A stretch of 64,000 nucleotides of DNA, from positions 1-64,000 of the forward strand of contig JANQKG010000003.1 of assembly GCA_028281235.1 (NCBI GenBank), read 5' to 3'. Below the pieces are notes generated by a model that saw only the letters and a program-made list of their open reading frames with translations, was not told the DNA's origin and ran no database searches. Shown piece after piece: positions 17,283-26,781 of the stretch (position 1 is its first letter; the number at the start of each line of letters is the position of its first letter). Source of the DNA: Afifellaceae bacterium (GTDB lineage: Bacteria; Pseudomonadota; Alphaproteobacteria; Rhizobiales; Afifellaceae). Both the position numbers and the translations under genes were made by a program.

Positions 17283-17380
17283 GCGCCTGCCCCCATTTGC
17301 GCCGACCAGGCAGCGTTGGCGTCGTATGTGTCGGCTGCGGTCGCAGTTCGCCAGCCGCGCAGGATCGTGTCGAACGTCAC
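17279..17380 (-). CDS. Candidate 33-residue small protein at the end of the hyu operon
   Basis: A 34-codon frame starts with GTG at 17380, overlapping the HyuAB stop codon as GTGA, and ends with TAA at 17279-17281, overlapping the LysR stop on the other strand. A strong ribosome binding site, GAGGAGGAGG, lies three bases before the GTG. The peptide starts VTFDTILRGWRTATAADTYD and ends in WSAQMGAGA; it has two Trp residues, no membrane segment and no family that I recognise. The coupling geometry and the ribosome binding site support translation. It could be a small subunit or stability factor for the hydantoinase/oxoprolinase-like enzyme. It might also be a chance frame, since it is very short. 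Confidence 0.45.
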   Translation of the reverse strand: MTFDTILRGWRTATAADTYDANAAWSAQMGAGA

Positions 17381-20300
17381 GATACCTCCTCCTCGATCCG
17401 GCGCCTCTCCGCCACCGGCCGGCCGTGCGTGGCATTGGCCGTCACGTAGCCGTCGCGCAGATCGGCGCTGTCTCGATCCGGGCTGCGCTCGTCGGGCACG
17501 CCGTGGCCGGCACCGCCGGTCAGACAGGCCTCGATACGCGTATCCCTTGAACGCAGCGTGACCAGCGCGCCGGTGCCGCAGTCGTGTCCTGCGCCTGCGC
17601 CGCCGCCCTCAAGCACGGTGCCGCGTGCGACCGATCCCGCCTCGCCCCCGAAAAGGCCGGCGGCCGGCAGGCCGACCGCCTCGGGGTAAAGCGAGACGTG
17701 CATCGGTTCACGATCGTCGAAGCGCTTTCCCAGAACGATCCGCTGCGCAAGCCCGCCGCGATGGCGACCGCGGCCGCCGGAATCGGCAATGAAGGACTTC
17801 TCGTGGATCAGCGCCGGAACGCGCGTCTCGAAAACCTCGACGGAAGTATTGGCCGCTGACGAGGGATAGATGAGCGCCGAATAGCCGTCCGTTCCGGTCG
17901 ATGCACCCTGCCCGCCACCGAGAAGGAACAGATCCGAATAGCTTCCCTGGGCATTGGCGCCGTGCACGGTGATCGACATGGGCAGGCCGCTCGGCGCCGG
18001 AACGCGATCGGGGAGGATCGCCGACAGGGCTTGGTAGACCGCAGGACCGATGTACCAACCCGTCCGCGTCCGCAGATTGACCGAAGCGCCACGGGGCGCG
18101 TTCAGCGCCGATGGCTCGGGCGCCAGCACCCGGAACGGCCGATAGCAGCCGGCATTGCCGCGCACCTGCGGGGTCAGCAGGCATTTAAACGTATAGGTCG
18201 CGTGTGCCATCGTATAGCTCAGCGTGCAGTTCAGCCCGCCGCGTTCGAAGACCGGCGGCGGATTGAGAAATGCGATCTCGACATCGGCCCCGGTAATGCG
18301 CACCTGCGCCGTGATGGTCAGGGACTCACCGAGCGGATTGAACAGGCTCTGGCCCGTGTAGACGCCGTCGGGCAGAGCCTCGATCGCCCGGCGCATGGCG
18401 GCTTCGCTGTGGGACTGGACCAGGCTTGCGAGCGGTCTGAGGTCACCAAGTCCATATTCGCGGATGAGCGCCTCAAGCCGCCTTGCGCCGAGCGCGTTGC
18501 CACCGACGAAGGCCATCAGGTCACCGACGACCTGCTTTCCGCCGCGGACATTGTGCTCGATCATCGCCAAGAGCGTCTGGTCGACCTCGCCCGCCGCGAT
18601 GAGCTTGATAGGCGGTATCAAGATGCCCTCGTCATGCAGCTCGCGCGCGGACAGTCCGTCTTGCGTGCCACCGATGTCGGAGACGTGGCCGACCGTGCCG
18701 GCCAGCGCGACGAGCCGCTCATCGACGAAAATGGGTGTGACGACCGCCACATCGGGAAGATGGCCGGCGCAAAGCCACGGGTCGTTGGTGATCAGGACAT
18801 CGCCCGGCCTGAGCGTTTCGGGCGGGAACCGCTCCAGCAGCGCCTTGACCGCGATCGGCATCGTAAGATTGAAGACCGGCATGCCGCGCCGGCAGTGCGC
18901 CAGGGTTTCGCCGGACGCATCGAGCAGCTCGCAGGCGAAATCCTTGGCCTCCGAGACGATCAGCGAGAACGCTGTCCGGCTGATCGAATTCCACATCTCG
19001 TCGCAGATCGCCGCCAGCCTGCTCCACATGATCTCGAATCCGACGGGGTCCGACCGGATGCGCCCCGCCTGGGCGTCAAGATCATCGGTCGATGTCGCGA
19101 TCTCCATCCGGGCCGGCGCGGCGACCGTGATGACTAGGTTGCCGTTGGCATCGACCGTCATTGTGTCCCCGGCCGGGACGAAGGTGGTCGCTTCCCTTTC
19201 CTGGATGAGCGCAGGCCCCTCAATATACTGGCCGACATGCAGCAGGGCGCGATCGTGAACGGTTGCGGTCTGCCAGCCATCCGCCCCGGCATAGACCTTT
19301 CGGCTGCGGGCCGGACCAGTCTGTCCAGCCTCGGGCGCCGCCCGGCTGAGCGGCAGCGGCGCGCGCGCTCCGGCCACGCGAACGCGCAGATTGACGATCT
19401 CCACCGGAACATCGTCGGCAACGAATCCGTGACGTTCGCGATAGGCATCGAGGAATTGCCTGCGTAGATCGTCGGCCGCGCCGGCTTCGGTCAGGGCGCG
19501 CGCGTTGGCGACCTGGATCACGTGCCGCTGGCCCTTGAGGCGCATGTCGCATGATCGGTGGACGGTGATCGTCTGCGGCGGCACCCCCGTTTCGGCAATC
19601 ATGACGCGCGTCTCGTCGACGAGCGTCTGGAGTACGTCGGCCGCCGCGGCCGCATCCCAGCCCTTGGTCACGGTCACCGGCCAGGAGCGCGTTCGCTCGA
19701 AGGCCAACGGACAGTCGAGAAAGCCGAACGCCGATGCGGCACCAGACAGGGGCGGGACGATCACCTCGCCGATGCCGAGGATGCGGCCCATGGCCGCCGC
19801 GTGGCTCGGACCCGCCCCTCCAAAGGCGACCAGGGAGAAGTCGCGGGGATCGAGTCCACGCTCTGTCGCGTATTCGCGCAGCGCAGCCGCCATGGAATCG
19901 TTGACGATGGAAAAGATGCCATGGGCCGCCTGCTCGGCCGTCATGGAGAGCCGCTCGGCCAGCGTGGTCAGGGCCTGCCGGGCCGCTTGGGCGTCAAGGG
20001 GCATCGCGCCGCCAAGAAAGTTGTCGAGATCGAGACGACCCAGTACCAGATTGGCATCGGTCACGGTCGGCGCCTCGCCGCCATTTGCGTAGCATGCCGG
20101 ACCCGGATTTGAGCCGGCGGAACGCGGCCCGACCTTCAACAGGCCCAGATCGTCGATTGCGGCGATCGATCCGCCGCCGGCGCCGATCTCGATCATGTCG
20201 ATGACCGGCGAGCGGACCGGCAGTCCGGACCCAGCCACGAAGCGATGCTCCCGGGCCGTCTCCATTTCGTGGACGAGGCGCGGTGCGCCATCGTCGATGA

Positions 20301-21198
20301 CGCAGCCCTTTGCCGTGGTGCCGCCCATGTCGAAGGCAAGCAGGCGATGGCGGCCCGTCGTCCGCGCAACATGAGCCGCCGCCCGGGCGCCGCCTGCCGG
20401 ACCCGACTCAAGAAAGCGGATCGGAAAGCGCCGCGCCAGTTGCAGGTTCGCCAGATCGCCCGTCGATTGGGTGAGCCAGAGCCGGCCCGAAAAGCCGCGC
20501 TCGGCCAGCCGGCTTTCCATGAGCGCCAAATAGCGCGCCATCATGGGCTGGCAGTAGGCATTCGCGCAGGTCGTGACCAGCCGTGGATACTCGCCGATCT
20601 CAGGCGCGACCTCACATGAGAGCGAAATGGCCAGGTCCGGGCAGGATGCAACCAGCAGATCGCGCAGCCTGCGCTCGTGATCGCTGTTGCGATACGCATG
20701 CAGCAGGCAGATGGCCACCGCCTCAACGTGTTCGGCACGCAGGGTGTCGACGATGCCGGCGACCTGGCCTTCGTCAAGTTGTACGACGACATCGCCGTCG
20801 CTACCCATCCGCTCGCTGACCTCAAGGCGCAGATGGCGCGGCACGAGCGCCGGCGGAAACTTCAGCGTCAGGTCATATATGTCGTAACGCTGCTCGGTCC
20901 CCATCTCCAGAAGGTCACGAAAACCTGCCGTCGTGATCAGCGCCGTTCGCGCACCCCTGCGCTCGATGACGGCATTGGTGACGAGCGTCGTGCCGTGGAC
21001 GACCTCATCAAGGTCTTCAAGTGTCAGAGACCTCTTAGCGCAAAGGTCCACCAAACCCTCGACGGCGGCGACGGACGGGTCGGCGGGCGTCGTCAGACGC
21101 TTGTTGAGAGAGGCAACGCCTTCGCTCCGGTGCGACAACACAAAATCGGTGAACGTACCGCCGATATCGATGCCGGCACGCCAGGGACGCGATGTCAT
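17377..21198 (-). CDS. Fused hydantoinase/oxoprolinase family protein (HyuA-HyuB in one chain)
   Basis: The 1273-residue protein joins the two halves of the ATP-dependent hydantoinase/5-oxoprolinase family. Residues about 1-700 are the HyuA-like ATPase half (GIDIGGTFTDFVLS phosphate-binding start, FDMGGTTAKG second phosphate loop, FGGAGPSHAAAMG). Residues about 715-1270 are the HyuB-like half (NDPWLCAGHLPDV, HVSDIGG, LYPEAVGL). The family opens lactam or cyclic imide rings, or carboxylates ketones, at the cost of ATP. The fused form resembles eukaryotic and some bacterial 5-oxoprolinases. The ATG is preceded by GGGAG. It is read after a five-gene dipeptide-type importer, so the imported compound is likely to be its substrate, for example a pyroglutamyl or hydantoin-like compound. 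Substrate unproven. Confidence 0.88.
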   Translation of the reverse strand: MTSRPWRAGIDIGGTFTDFVLSHRSEGVASLNKRLTTPADPSVAAVEGLVDLCAKRSLTLEDLDEVVHGTTLVTNAVIERRGARTALITTAGFRDLLEMGTEQRYDIYDLTLKFPPALVPRHLRLEVSERMGSDGDVVVQLDEGQVAGIVDTLRAEHVEAVAICLLHAYRNSDHERRLRDLLVASCPDLAISLSCEVAPEIGEYPRLVTTCANAYCQPMMARYLALMESRLAERGFSGRLWLTQSTGDLANLQLARRFPIRFLESGPAGGARAAAHVARTTGRHRLLAFDMGGTTAKGCVIDDGAPRLVHEMETAREHRFVAGSGLPVRSPVIDMIEIGAGGGSIAAIDDLGLLKVGPRSAGSNPGPACYANGGEAPTVTDANLVLGRLDLDNFLGGAMPLDAQAARQALTTLAERLSMTAEQAAHGIFSIVNDSMAAALREYATERGLDPRDFSLVAFGGAGPSHAAAMGRILGIGEVIVPPLSGAASAFGFLDCPLAFERTRSWPVTVTKGWDAAAAADVLQTLVDETRVMIAETGVPPQTITVHRSCDMRLKGQRHVIQVANARALTEAGAADDLRRQFLDAYRERHGFVADDVPVEIVNLRVRVAGARAPLPLSRAAPEAGQTGPARSRKVYAGADGWQTATVHDRALLHVGQYIEGPALIQEREATTFVPAGDTMTVDANGNLVITVAAPARMEIATSTDDLDAQAGRIRSDPVGFEIMWSRLAAICDEMWNSISRTAFSLIVSEAKDFACELLDASGETLAHCRRGMPVFNLTMPIAVKALLERFPPETLRPGDVLITNDPWLCAGHLPDVAVVTPIFVDERLVALAGTVGHVSDIGGTQDGLSARELHDEGILIPPIKLIAAGEVDQTLLAMIEHNVRGGKQVVGDLMAFVGGNALGARRLEALIREYGLGDLRPLASLVQSHSEAAMRRAIEALPDGVYTGQSLFNPLGESLTITAQVRITGADVEIAFLNPPPVFERGGLNCTLSYTMAHATYTFKCLLTPQVRGNAGCYRPFRVLAPEPSALNAPRGASVNLRTRTGWYIGPAVYQALSAILPDRVPAPSGLPMSITVHGANAQGSYSDLFLLGGGQGASTGTDGYSALIYPSSAANTSVEVFETRVPALIHEKSFIADSGGRGRHRGGLAQRIVLGKRFDDREPMHVSLYPEAVGLPAAGLFGGEAGSVARGTVLEGGGAGAGHDCGTGALVTLRSRDTRIEACLTGGAGHGVPDERSPDRDSADLRDGYVTANATHGRPVAERRRIEEEVS

Positions 21199-21295
21199 CT
21201 CGATACTCCCGCTTGGTCCGCTGCAACCTACACCAGGCGGTGGCTGAGTGGCCGCCGGCGCCTATTAAGCTAGGCGGGACGGCCATAAGCGCGCG

Positions 21296-22126
21296 CTATG
21301 CGCCCGCTCGTCTGACGGCGATCGACGCGTCGGGGTCTACCTCCGGAACGGCGGCAAGCAGATTCTTGGTGTAGTCTTGCGCAGGCGCGTCGAAGACATG
21401 GGCGGTCACGCCCTCCTCCACCATGCGGCCATGCCAAAGCACACCGACGCGATCGCAGGCAAAGCGTACCGCGCCCAGGTCGTGGGAGACGAACAGGAAG
21501 GTCAGCCCCATGGAGCGGCGCAACGCGCCGAGAAGCTCCAGAATCTGGGCCTGCACGGACACGTCGAGCGCCGAGGTCGGCTCATCGAGGAGCAGCACGC
21601 GGGGCTCGACCGCCAGCGCGCGTGCGATGGCGATGCGTTGACGCTGTCCGCCCGAGAACTGATGCGGGTAGCGGGCTGCGCAGCTCGGCGGCAGCCCGAC
21701 TCTTTCGAGCAATCGTGCAACGCCGCGGCGGCGCGCGTCGCGCCGGAGCCCGAGCCGGCTGCGATGCACGATCATCGGTTCCTCGATGATCGCGCCGACC
21801 TGCATTCGCGGATTGAGAGACGAGTAGGGATCCTGAAAGACGATCTGTACCGTTTCGGCAAGTCGCTTAGCGGTGCGTTGGCGATCGGCGAGCGGATCGA
21901 GCCCGTCGATTTCGATACGGCCACGCGTCGGTCTCTCCAGGCCGACGAGGCATCGCGCGAGCGTCGATTTTCCCGATCCCGATTCGCCGACGAGCCCGTA
22001 GCTCTCGCCTTCGGCGATTGCCAGTGAGACATCGTCGAGCGCAACAATCGGCTTGCGGTGGCCGAACAGGCCCGTGGCGGCCCCACGAAACTGCTTGCAG
22101 AGCCCCTGGATGACGATCATGCTCAT
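21296..22126 (-). CDS. Dipeptide/oligopeptide ABC transporter ATP-binding protein (DppF type)
   Basis: The 276-residue cytoplasmic ATPase has Walker A GESGSGKSTLARC, the ABC signature FSGGQRQRIAIARAL, Walker B VLLLDEPTSALDV and the switch His in FVSHDLG. The C-terminal extension with VFDAPAQDYTKNLLAAVP is the oligopeptide-transporter cap found in DppD/DppF and OppD/OppF subunits. It overlaps the preceding ATPase gene by four bases, ATGA type. It would pair with the DppD-like subunit below the two permeases coded further upstream in the operon. Confidence 0.93.
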   Translation of the reverse strand: MSMIVIQGLCKQFRGAATGLFGHRKPIVALDDVSLAIAEGESYGLVGESGSGKSTLARCLVGLERPTRGRIEIDGLDPLADRQRTAKRLAETVQIVFQDPYSSLNPRMQVGAIIEEPMIVHRSRLGLRRDARRRGVARLLERVGLPPSCAARYPHQFSGGQRQRIAIARALAVEPRVLLLDEPTSALDVSVQAQILELLGALRRSMGLTFLFVSHDLGAVRFACDRVGVLWHGRMVEEGVTAHVFDAPAQDYTKNLLAAVPEVDPDASIAVRRAGA

Positions 22127-22995
22127 GGAGCCTGGGCCGCCGGAGCCTGCTCGCCGGCCGCCGGTCTGACGCGGGGAATGGCGTTAAGCAGCTTGCGCGT
22201 GTAGGGATGTTGCGGATCCCGCAGGACCGACCGCACGTCACCTTTTTCGACGATACGCCCGTCCGACATCACCGCAACGTCCGTGCACAGTTTGGCGACA
22301 ACGCCCATGTTGTGCGTGATCAGCAGCATGGCGAGATTGAACTCCTCGACAAGATCGTAAAGCAGTTCGAGCACCCTGGCCTGGACGGTCACGTCGAGGG
22401 CCGTGGTCGGCTCGTCGGCGATGAGCAGTTCGGGCCGGCCGAGCAGCGCCATGGCGATCAGCGCCCGCTGCCGCATGCCACCGGAAAACTGATGGGGGTA
22501 GCTGTCAAAGCGCGCCCTGGCATCGGGAATGCCGACCTTGTCCAGAAGCGAAAGGCAGGCGTCGAGCGCGGCGCGCCGCCGCGCCCTGCGACCGGCATGC
22601 GGCGTCAGGCCGAGCCGTTCCGGGGCGGTGTTGGCGACATGCAGCGCAACATCCATGAGCTGCTGACGAACGGTAAAGACAGGATTGAAATTCGAGGACG
22701 GGTCCTGGAAGACCATGCCGATGCGCACGCCGCGCCAGCGGCGCAGCTCGCTTTCGGCAAAGTCCAGCACATCGCGGCCTTCGAACAGCACCCGGCCGGA
22801 CGTGTAGCGGGCCGGCGGGCTCGGCAGCAGCCGGGCGACCGACATAGCCGCCACCGACTTGCCGGCGCCGGTCTCGCCGACCATGCCCATGATCTGGCCG
22901 CGATCGACGCTGAGGTCGATGCCGTGCAGCACCTGCGTCGCACCGCGCTTGGCAACAAATTCAAGGCCAAGATCGTTGATCTGCAGAAGCGCCAA
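22123..22995 (-). CDS. Dipeptide/oligopeptide ABC transporter ATP-binding protein (DppD type)
   Basis: The 290-residue ATPase has Walker A GETGAGKSVAAMS, signature FSGGMRQRALIAMAL, Walker B LLIADEPTTALDV and switch His in LITHNMG, plus the peptide-transporter C-terminal cap (DPQHPYTRKLLNAIP). The frame is open far upstream into the permease gene, but a GGGAGG site five bases before the TTG at 22995 marks the likely start. That puts it 22 bases downstream of the permease stop. Together with the DppF-type subunit it forms the heterodimeric motor of the importer. Confidence 0.9.
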   Translation of the reverse strand: MALLQINDLGLEFVAKRGATQVLHGIDLSVDRGQIMGMVGETGAGKSVAAMSVARLLPSPPARYTSGRVLFEGRDVLDFAESELRRWRGVRIGMVFQDPSSNFNPVFTVRQQLMDVALHVANTAPERLGLTPHAGRRARRRAALDACLSLLDKVGIPDARARFDSYPHQFSGGMRQRALIAMALLGRPELLIADEPTTALDVTVQARVLELLYDLVEEFNLAMLLITHNMGVVAKLCTDVAVMSDGRIVEKGDVRSVLRDPQHPYTRKLLNAIPRVRPAAGEQAPAAQAP

Positions 22996-23017
22996 CTTGA
23001 CCTCCCAAGGATCACTT

Positions 23018-23887
23018 CTAACGCTGACCGCGGGGGTCAAGCGTTTCACGGATGCCCTCGCCGAGCAGATTAAAGGCGAAGACGGAGACGAGAATGGCCA
23101 AGCCGGGGAACACGGCGATCCACCAATAGGTCGGCATGTAGCTGCGTGCGTTCGACAGCATGGAGCCCCATTCGGGCGTCGGCGGCAGAACGCCGATCCC
23201 GATGAAACCGAGCGAGGCAACGGTGATCATCGCAAAGCTGATCTCAAGCGACATCTTCACGATCACCGCCGGCGCCACGTTGGGCAGCACATGCCTGAAC
23301 AGCACACGCAGGCGCCCCGCGCCCATGGTTCTGGCGGCCTGGACGAAGAGCTCGCCCTTCAGAGCCTGGACCTCGCCGCGCACCAGGCGGGCATATCCGG
23401 GCCATGTCGCAAGGGTGATGGCGACGACCAGATTGAACAGGCCTTGGCCAAGCGCGGCTGCGACCGCCATCGCCAGGATCAGCGATGGGACTGTCAGCAT
23501 CAGATCGGTCAACCGCATCAGCACCTCGTCGGCGAAGCGGCCAAAATAGCCGGCGACCGCGCCGACCACCGTGCCGATCAGAGCGCTCAGCGCGATGATC
23601 GAAACCGCTGCGATCAGCGAGATGCGTGCGCCTCCGAGCACCAGCGAAAGCACGTCCTGACCCAGTTCGTTGGTGCCGAACGGGTGCTTGGCCGACGGCG
23701 ACATGAAGCGATCGTCCATGTTGACGGCGCCGCGGATATGATCGGGATACGGTGTCAGGAACTCGCCGAACGCGGCCAAGGCGAACAGGGCGACGACGAC
23801 GGCAAGAGCAAGCGCCGGAACCCGGTTGGACATGTAGCGACGCAAGAAGGAGTCCGAACGCGGCGGCGCGTCCTCAGCCACGCTCAT
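23018..23887 (-). CDS. Dipeptide-type ABC transporter permease (DppC type)
   Basis: The 289-residue membrane protein has an N-terminal hydrophobic helix (VPALALAVVVALFALAAFG) followed by the extended periplasmic loop typical of DppC/OppC, with HPFGTNELGQDVLS, and then five further segments. The cytoplasmic coupling motif ARTMGAGRLRVLFRHVLPN (EAA loop) is clear. I set the start at 23887 because it overlaps the stop of the DppB-like gene as ATGA; the frame upstream of it is non-native. Confidence 0.93.
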   Translation of the reverse strand: MSVAEDAPPRSDSFLRRYMSNRVPALALAVVVALFALAAFGEFLTPYPDHIRGAVNMDDRFMSPSAKHPFGTNELGQDVLSLVLGGARISLIAAVSIIALSALIGTVVGAVAGYFGRFADEVLMRLTDLMLTVPSLILAMAVAAALGQGLFNLVVAITLATWPGYARLVRGEVQALKGELFVQAARTMGAGRLRVLFRHVLPNVAPAVIVKMSLEISFAMITVASLGFIGIGVLPPTPEWGSMLSNARSYMPTYWWIAVFPGLAILVSVFAFNLLGEGIRETLDPRGQR

Positions 23888-24891
23888 TGCGACCTCATCT
23901 TGGGATTGATCAGCAAATAGCACAGATCGATGACGATATTGCTGACGACGAACATGAGGCCGACGACCAGAGCCACGCCGATGACGGGCAGGAAATCCTG
24001 CGAGACGATTGCCTCGGTGGCGTAAAGGCCGATGCCGGGCCAGTCGAATACGGTCTCGACGATGACCGTGCCGCCAAGCAGCCAGCCAAAATAGAGGCCG
24101 ATCACCGTCATCGTCGCCCCGAACGCGCTCTTGAGGACGTATTTGAAATGGATCTTCGACGGCGACAGGCCATGGGCGTGGGCCGTGCGCACGTGATCCT
24201 GCTGCAGGATCTCGATGGTGGAGGAGCGCATCAGGCCGATGATCGTCGCCATCGGCGAGATGCACAGCGTGATTGCAGGCAGGGCCAGGTGCTTCAGGGC
24301 CAATATGTACGCCTCCCAGTCGAGCGCGATCAGTGCGTCGACGGTGAGAAGTCCCGTCACCCTCTCCGGCGGAAGCTCGATGATCGGAAACCGCCCGCCC
24401 AATGGCAGCATGTTGAGCGACATGGCGAACGCGATCTGCAAGAGCAGGCCCAGAAAGAAGGGGGGCGTCGACAGGGCCGCAAGCGAGAAGACTCGTGTGA
24501 AATGGTCGACAGCCCGGTTCTTGTGCACGGCGGCAAGCAGGCCGAGCGGAACACCGGCCACGACGGCCAGCACGAGCGCCGCTATCACCAGTTCCAGGGT
24601 CGCGGGCAGAAAATTAGCGATGTCGTCGGCTACCGGGCGCCGCGACATCACGGACACGCCGAGATCGCCCTGGGTGAGATTGACCAGATAGTCCCAGTAT
24701 TGTTCCCAGACCGGCCGGTCGAGCCCGAACTCCTTGCGCAGGGCCTCGATGCGTTCAGGAGAGGCTTGCGGGCCGGCCGCAAGCCCCACCGGATCGCCCG
24801 GCAGGAGCCGGGCGATAGCAAACAGGAGCATCGTGAGGCCGAGCAGAACGGGAACGAGCAGAACAAGCCGCTGTAGCAATAGCCTCAGCAA
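23884..24891 (-). CDS. Dipeptide-type ABC transporter permease (DppB type)
   Basis: The 335-residue membrane protein begins with the characteristic DppB/OppB start (LLLQRLVLLVPVLLGLTMLLF, the first helix, then RLLPGDPVG) and has about six membrane segments. The EAA-type loop RTAHAHGLSPSKIHFKYVLK near residue 230 contacts the ATPases. It lies between the solute-binding protein gene (22 bases away) and the DppC-like gene (overlapping). Confidence 0.93.
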   Translation of the reverse strand: MLRLLLQRLVLLVPVLLGLTMLLFAIARLLPGDPVGLAAGPQASPERIEALRKEFGLDRPVWEQYWDYLVNLTQGDLGVSVMSRRPVADDIANFLPATLELVIAALVLAVVAGVPLGLLAAVHKNRAVDHFTRVFSLAALSTPPFFLGLLLQIAFAMSLNMLPLGGRFPIIELPPERVTGLLTVDALIALDWEAYILALKHLALPAITLCISPMATIIGLMRSSTIEILQQDHVRTAHAHGLSPSKIHFKYVLKSAFGATMTVIGLYFGWLLGGTVIVETVFDWPGIGLYATEAIVSQDFLPVIGVALVVGLMFVVSNIVIDLCYLLINPKMRSQ

Positions 24892-24912
24892 TTCGCCGTC
24901 AACCTCAGGCCG

Positions 24913-26484
24913 TCAGGTGAGCGAGAGTGGGAAGAACTCCGGCGCATTCGACCCGATCGGCGTGTAGCTGAAGCCTTGCAGATTGTCACGATGCGCGATC
25001 AGCCTCTGTAACGTCGCGCAATAAATGTCAGTGGCCTGGTCGACGACGTAAGCTTGCATCTGATGGTAGATCCGCGTGCGCTCCGTTGGATCGGTCCCGA
25101 CGCGGGCGGCAACAACCATCTCGTCGACCTTTGGATCGCTGAAGACGGGGTTGGTCCAGTTGCCGTTCTGCGACGAATGGAAGGCCGGAAAGGCGAAATT
25201 GTCGAGATCGGCATAGTTCGACGACTGCCAGACAGCCATGAAGTCGGACTGAGTCTCCGGGCTGCGTGCGGCGGCCACCATGTCCGGCCATGTCAGCGGC
25301 TTGATCTCCAGATCGATACCGAGCTGACGCAGCGAGTCCAGGAAGATGAGGCCGATCCGGCGCTGCTGCTCATAGCCCGAGACATAGACGTAAGTCAGCT
25401 TGATCCCACCATCGGGATAGGCCGATTGCCCTAGATAGTCGCGGGCTCGCTCCATGTCGGTGCGATAGACCTCCATTGCGGCATTGTGGCCCGGCAGGTT
25501 GGCGGGGAACGGCCCGTGCAGCAGGTCTGCATAACCAAGAACGTCGATCATGCCCTCATAGTCGAAGGCGCTCGAAACGGCCCGCCTCAGATTGACGTCG
25601 GTCAGGGGACCGTGCGCCGTGTTCATCCTCAGGTAGAAGGGCTGCAGCGTCGGCTCGATGACGCGCTTGACTCCGGGCGCTGCTTCGATGGCGTTCATGT
25701 CCTCCGCCGTCAGGTCGAGCACGTAATGCACCTCGCCGCGCTCGATGAGCAGGCGCTGCGAGGAGGTCTCCCGCACGATGCGCCAGATCACGTTCTGGAC
25801 ATTGCCGCCGCCATCTACGAAATAGTCGGCGAAGCGCGTGAAGCCATAGAGATTGCCCGCTTCGAATCGGGTGAGTTCAAATGGGCCGGAGCCGGCGGGG
25901 TTGGAGCTCAGGAAGCTCTGGCCGTCATCGTCGCCCTTGTTGGCTTCCACGATCGCGGGATTGACGATGAACACCCACGGCAGGACCTGCATGATCGGCG
26001 CGAAGGGCTGCGAAAGGGTGATGCGGACCGTCCTTTCGTCGACCACCTCGACGCCGTGGGCCTCAATGATGCCGTCGATCATCCACGACATGCCGGCACC
26101 GAGGCGCAACAAACGGTCGAACGAATACTTCACGGCCTGGGCGGTGATGGGCGACCCATCGTGGAAGACCGCATTTTCGCGCAGGTTGAACGTCAGGACG
26201 AGGCCGTCTTCGCTGATCGTCCAGCTTTCGGCGAGCCCCGGCTCAATGGTCGGCGGGTCGTGGCGGACGCGAACCAGCGGATCATAGATGTTGATGAAGA
26301 ACGCCCAGGGAATGTTGCCGAGCGCGGTATGCGGATCCATGTTGTCCAACTCGGTGTTGGAGGCGATTACGAAGGTCGTGCCATCCTGCGCCCTCGCCTG
26401 AGCCCCGAGACCGGCAAAGGACAAGGCGGTCACCGCGCTAAGCGCCGTGAAGTCACGGCGGGTCATTCCATTCTTCGTGGACAT
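24913..26484 (-). CDS. Periplasmic peptide-type ABC transporter solute-binding protein, Tat-like signal
   Basis: The 523-residue protein belongs to the family 5 extracellular solute-binding proteins (DppA/OppA type). The N-terminus has a twin-arginine motif, MTRRDFTALSA, a hydrophobic core and an AQARAQ cleavage region, so export by the Tat route is likely. The mature part shows SNTELDNMDPH, a PIVRVRH-like early segment (PLVRVRHDPPTIEPGLAESW) and VFHDGSPITA, standard for the family. I start at the ATG at 26484 because GAGGGAGA precedes it and the signal follows at once; the frame upstream has no signal character. It is the first gene of the minus-strand operon ending with the fused Hyu protein. 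Confidence 0.93.
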   Translation of the reverse strand: MSTKNGMTRRDFTALSAVTALSFAGLGAQARAQDGTTFVIASNTELDNMDPHTALGNIPWAFFINIYDPLVRVRHDPPTIEPGLAESWTISEDGLVLTFNLRENAVFHDGSPITAQAVKYSFDRLLRLGAGMSWMIDGIIEAHGVEVVDERTVRITLSQPFAPIMQVLPWVFIVNPAIVEANKGDDDGQSFLSSNPAGSGPFELTRFEAGNLYGFTRFADYFVDGGGNVQNVIWRIVRETSSQRLLIERGEVHYVLDLTAEDMNAIEAAPGVKRVIEPTLQPFYLRMNTAHGPLTDVNLRRAVSSAFDYEGMIDVLGYADLLHGPFPANLPGHNAAMEVYRTDMERARDYLGQSAYPDGGIKLTYVYVSGYEQQRRIGLIFLDSLRQLGIDLEIKPLTWPDMVAAARSPETQSDFMAVWQSSNYADLDNFAFPAFHSSQNGNWTNPVFSDPKVDEMVVAARVGTDPTERTRIYHQMQAYVVDQATDIYCATLQRLIAHRDNLQGFSYTPIGSNAPEFFPLSLT

Positions 26485-26781
26485 CGTGCTGTCTCCCTCA
26501 AATGGCGCTCTCAGATGGCGCTGCAACGGGACACGCGTCCCGCAATGGGCTGGTCCGTCACTGGGACTTGATCCGACTGTTCGCATTGGCAGGCGGCAAA
26601 GCAAGACGGCCTGCACCTGCGTTGGGGTGTTCTCTATGATAATGAGGATGACTGCTATAAAGCCTGTTTATTCGCGGTAATGAGGTGCTACCCGTCGTTG
26701 CAGCAACGCGCAGGTCGGTGGCGCGGCGCAGTCACGCGCGCAAGCAGGGGCCGCGCATGAGGCCGTGCAGATTGGAGCGGC
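26485..26781. other. Promoter region of the dpp-hyu operon
   Basis: About 300 bases separate the solute-binding protein gene from the next minus-strand gene end at 26782. The section 26630-26690 is AT-rich (TCTATGATAATGAGG, TATAAAGCCTGTTTATTC) and is the best candidate for the operon promoter. A short perfect palindrome, CGTTGCAGCAACG (GTTGC/GCAAC arms), stands near 26695-26708; it is too weak to call a terminator. No gene is visible. Confidence 0.4.
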
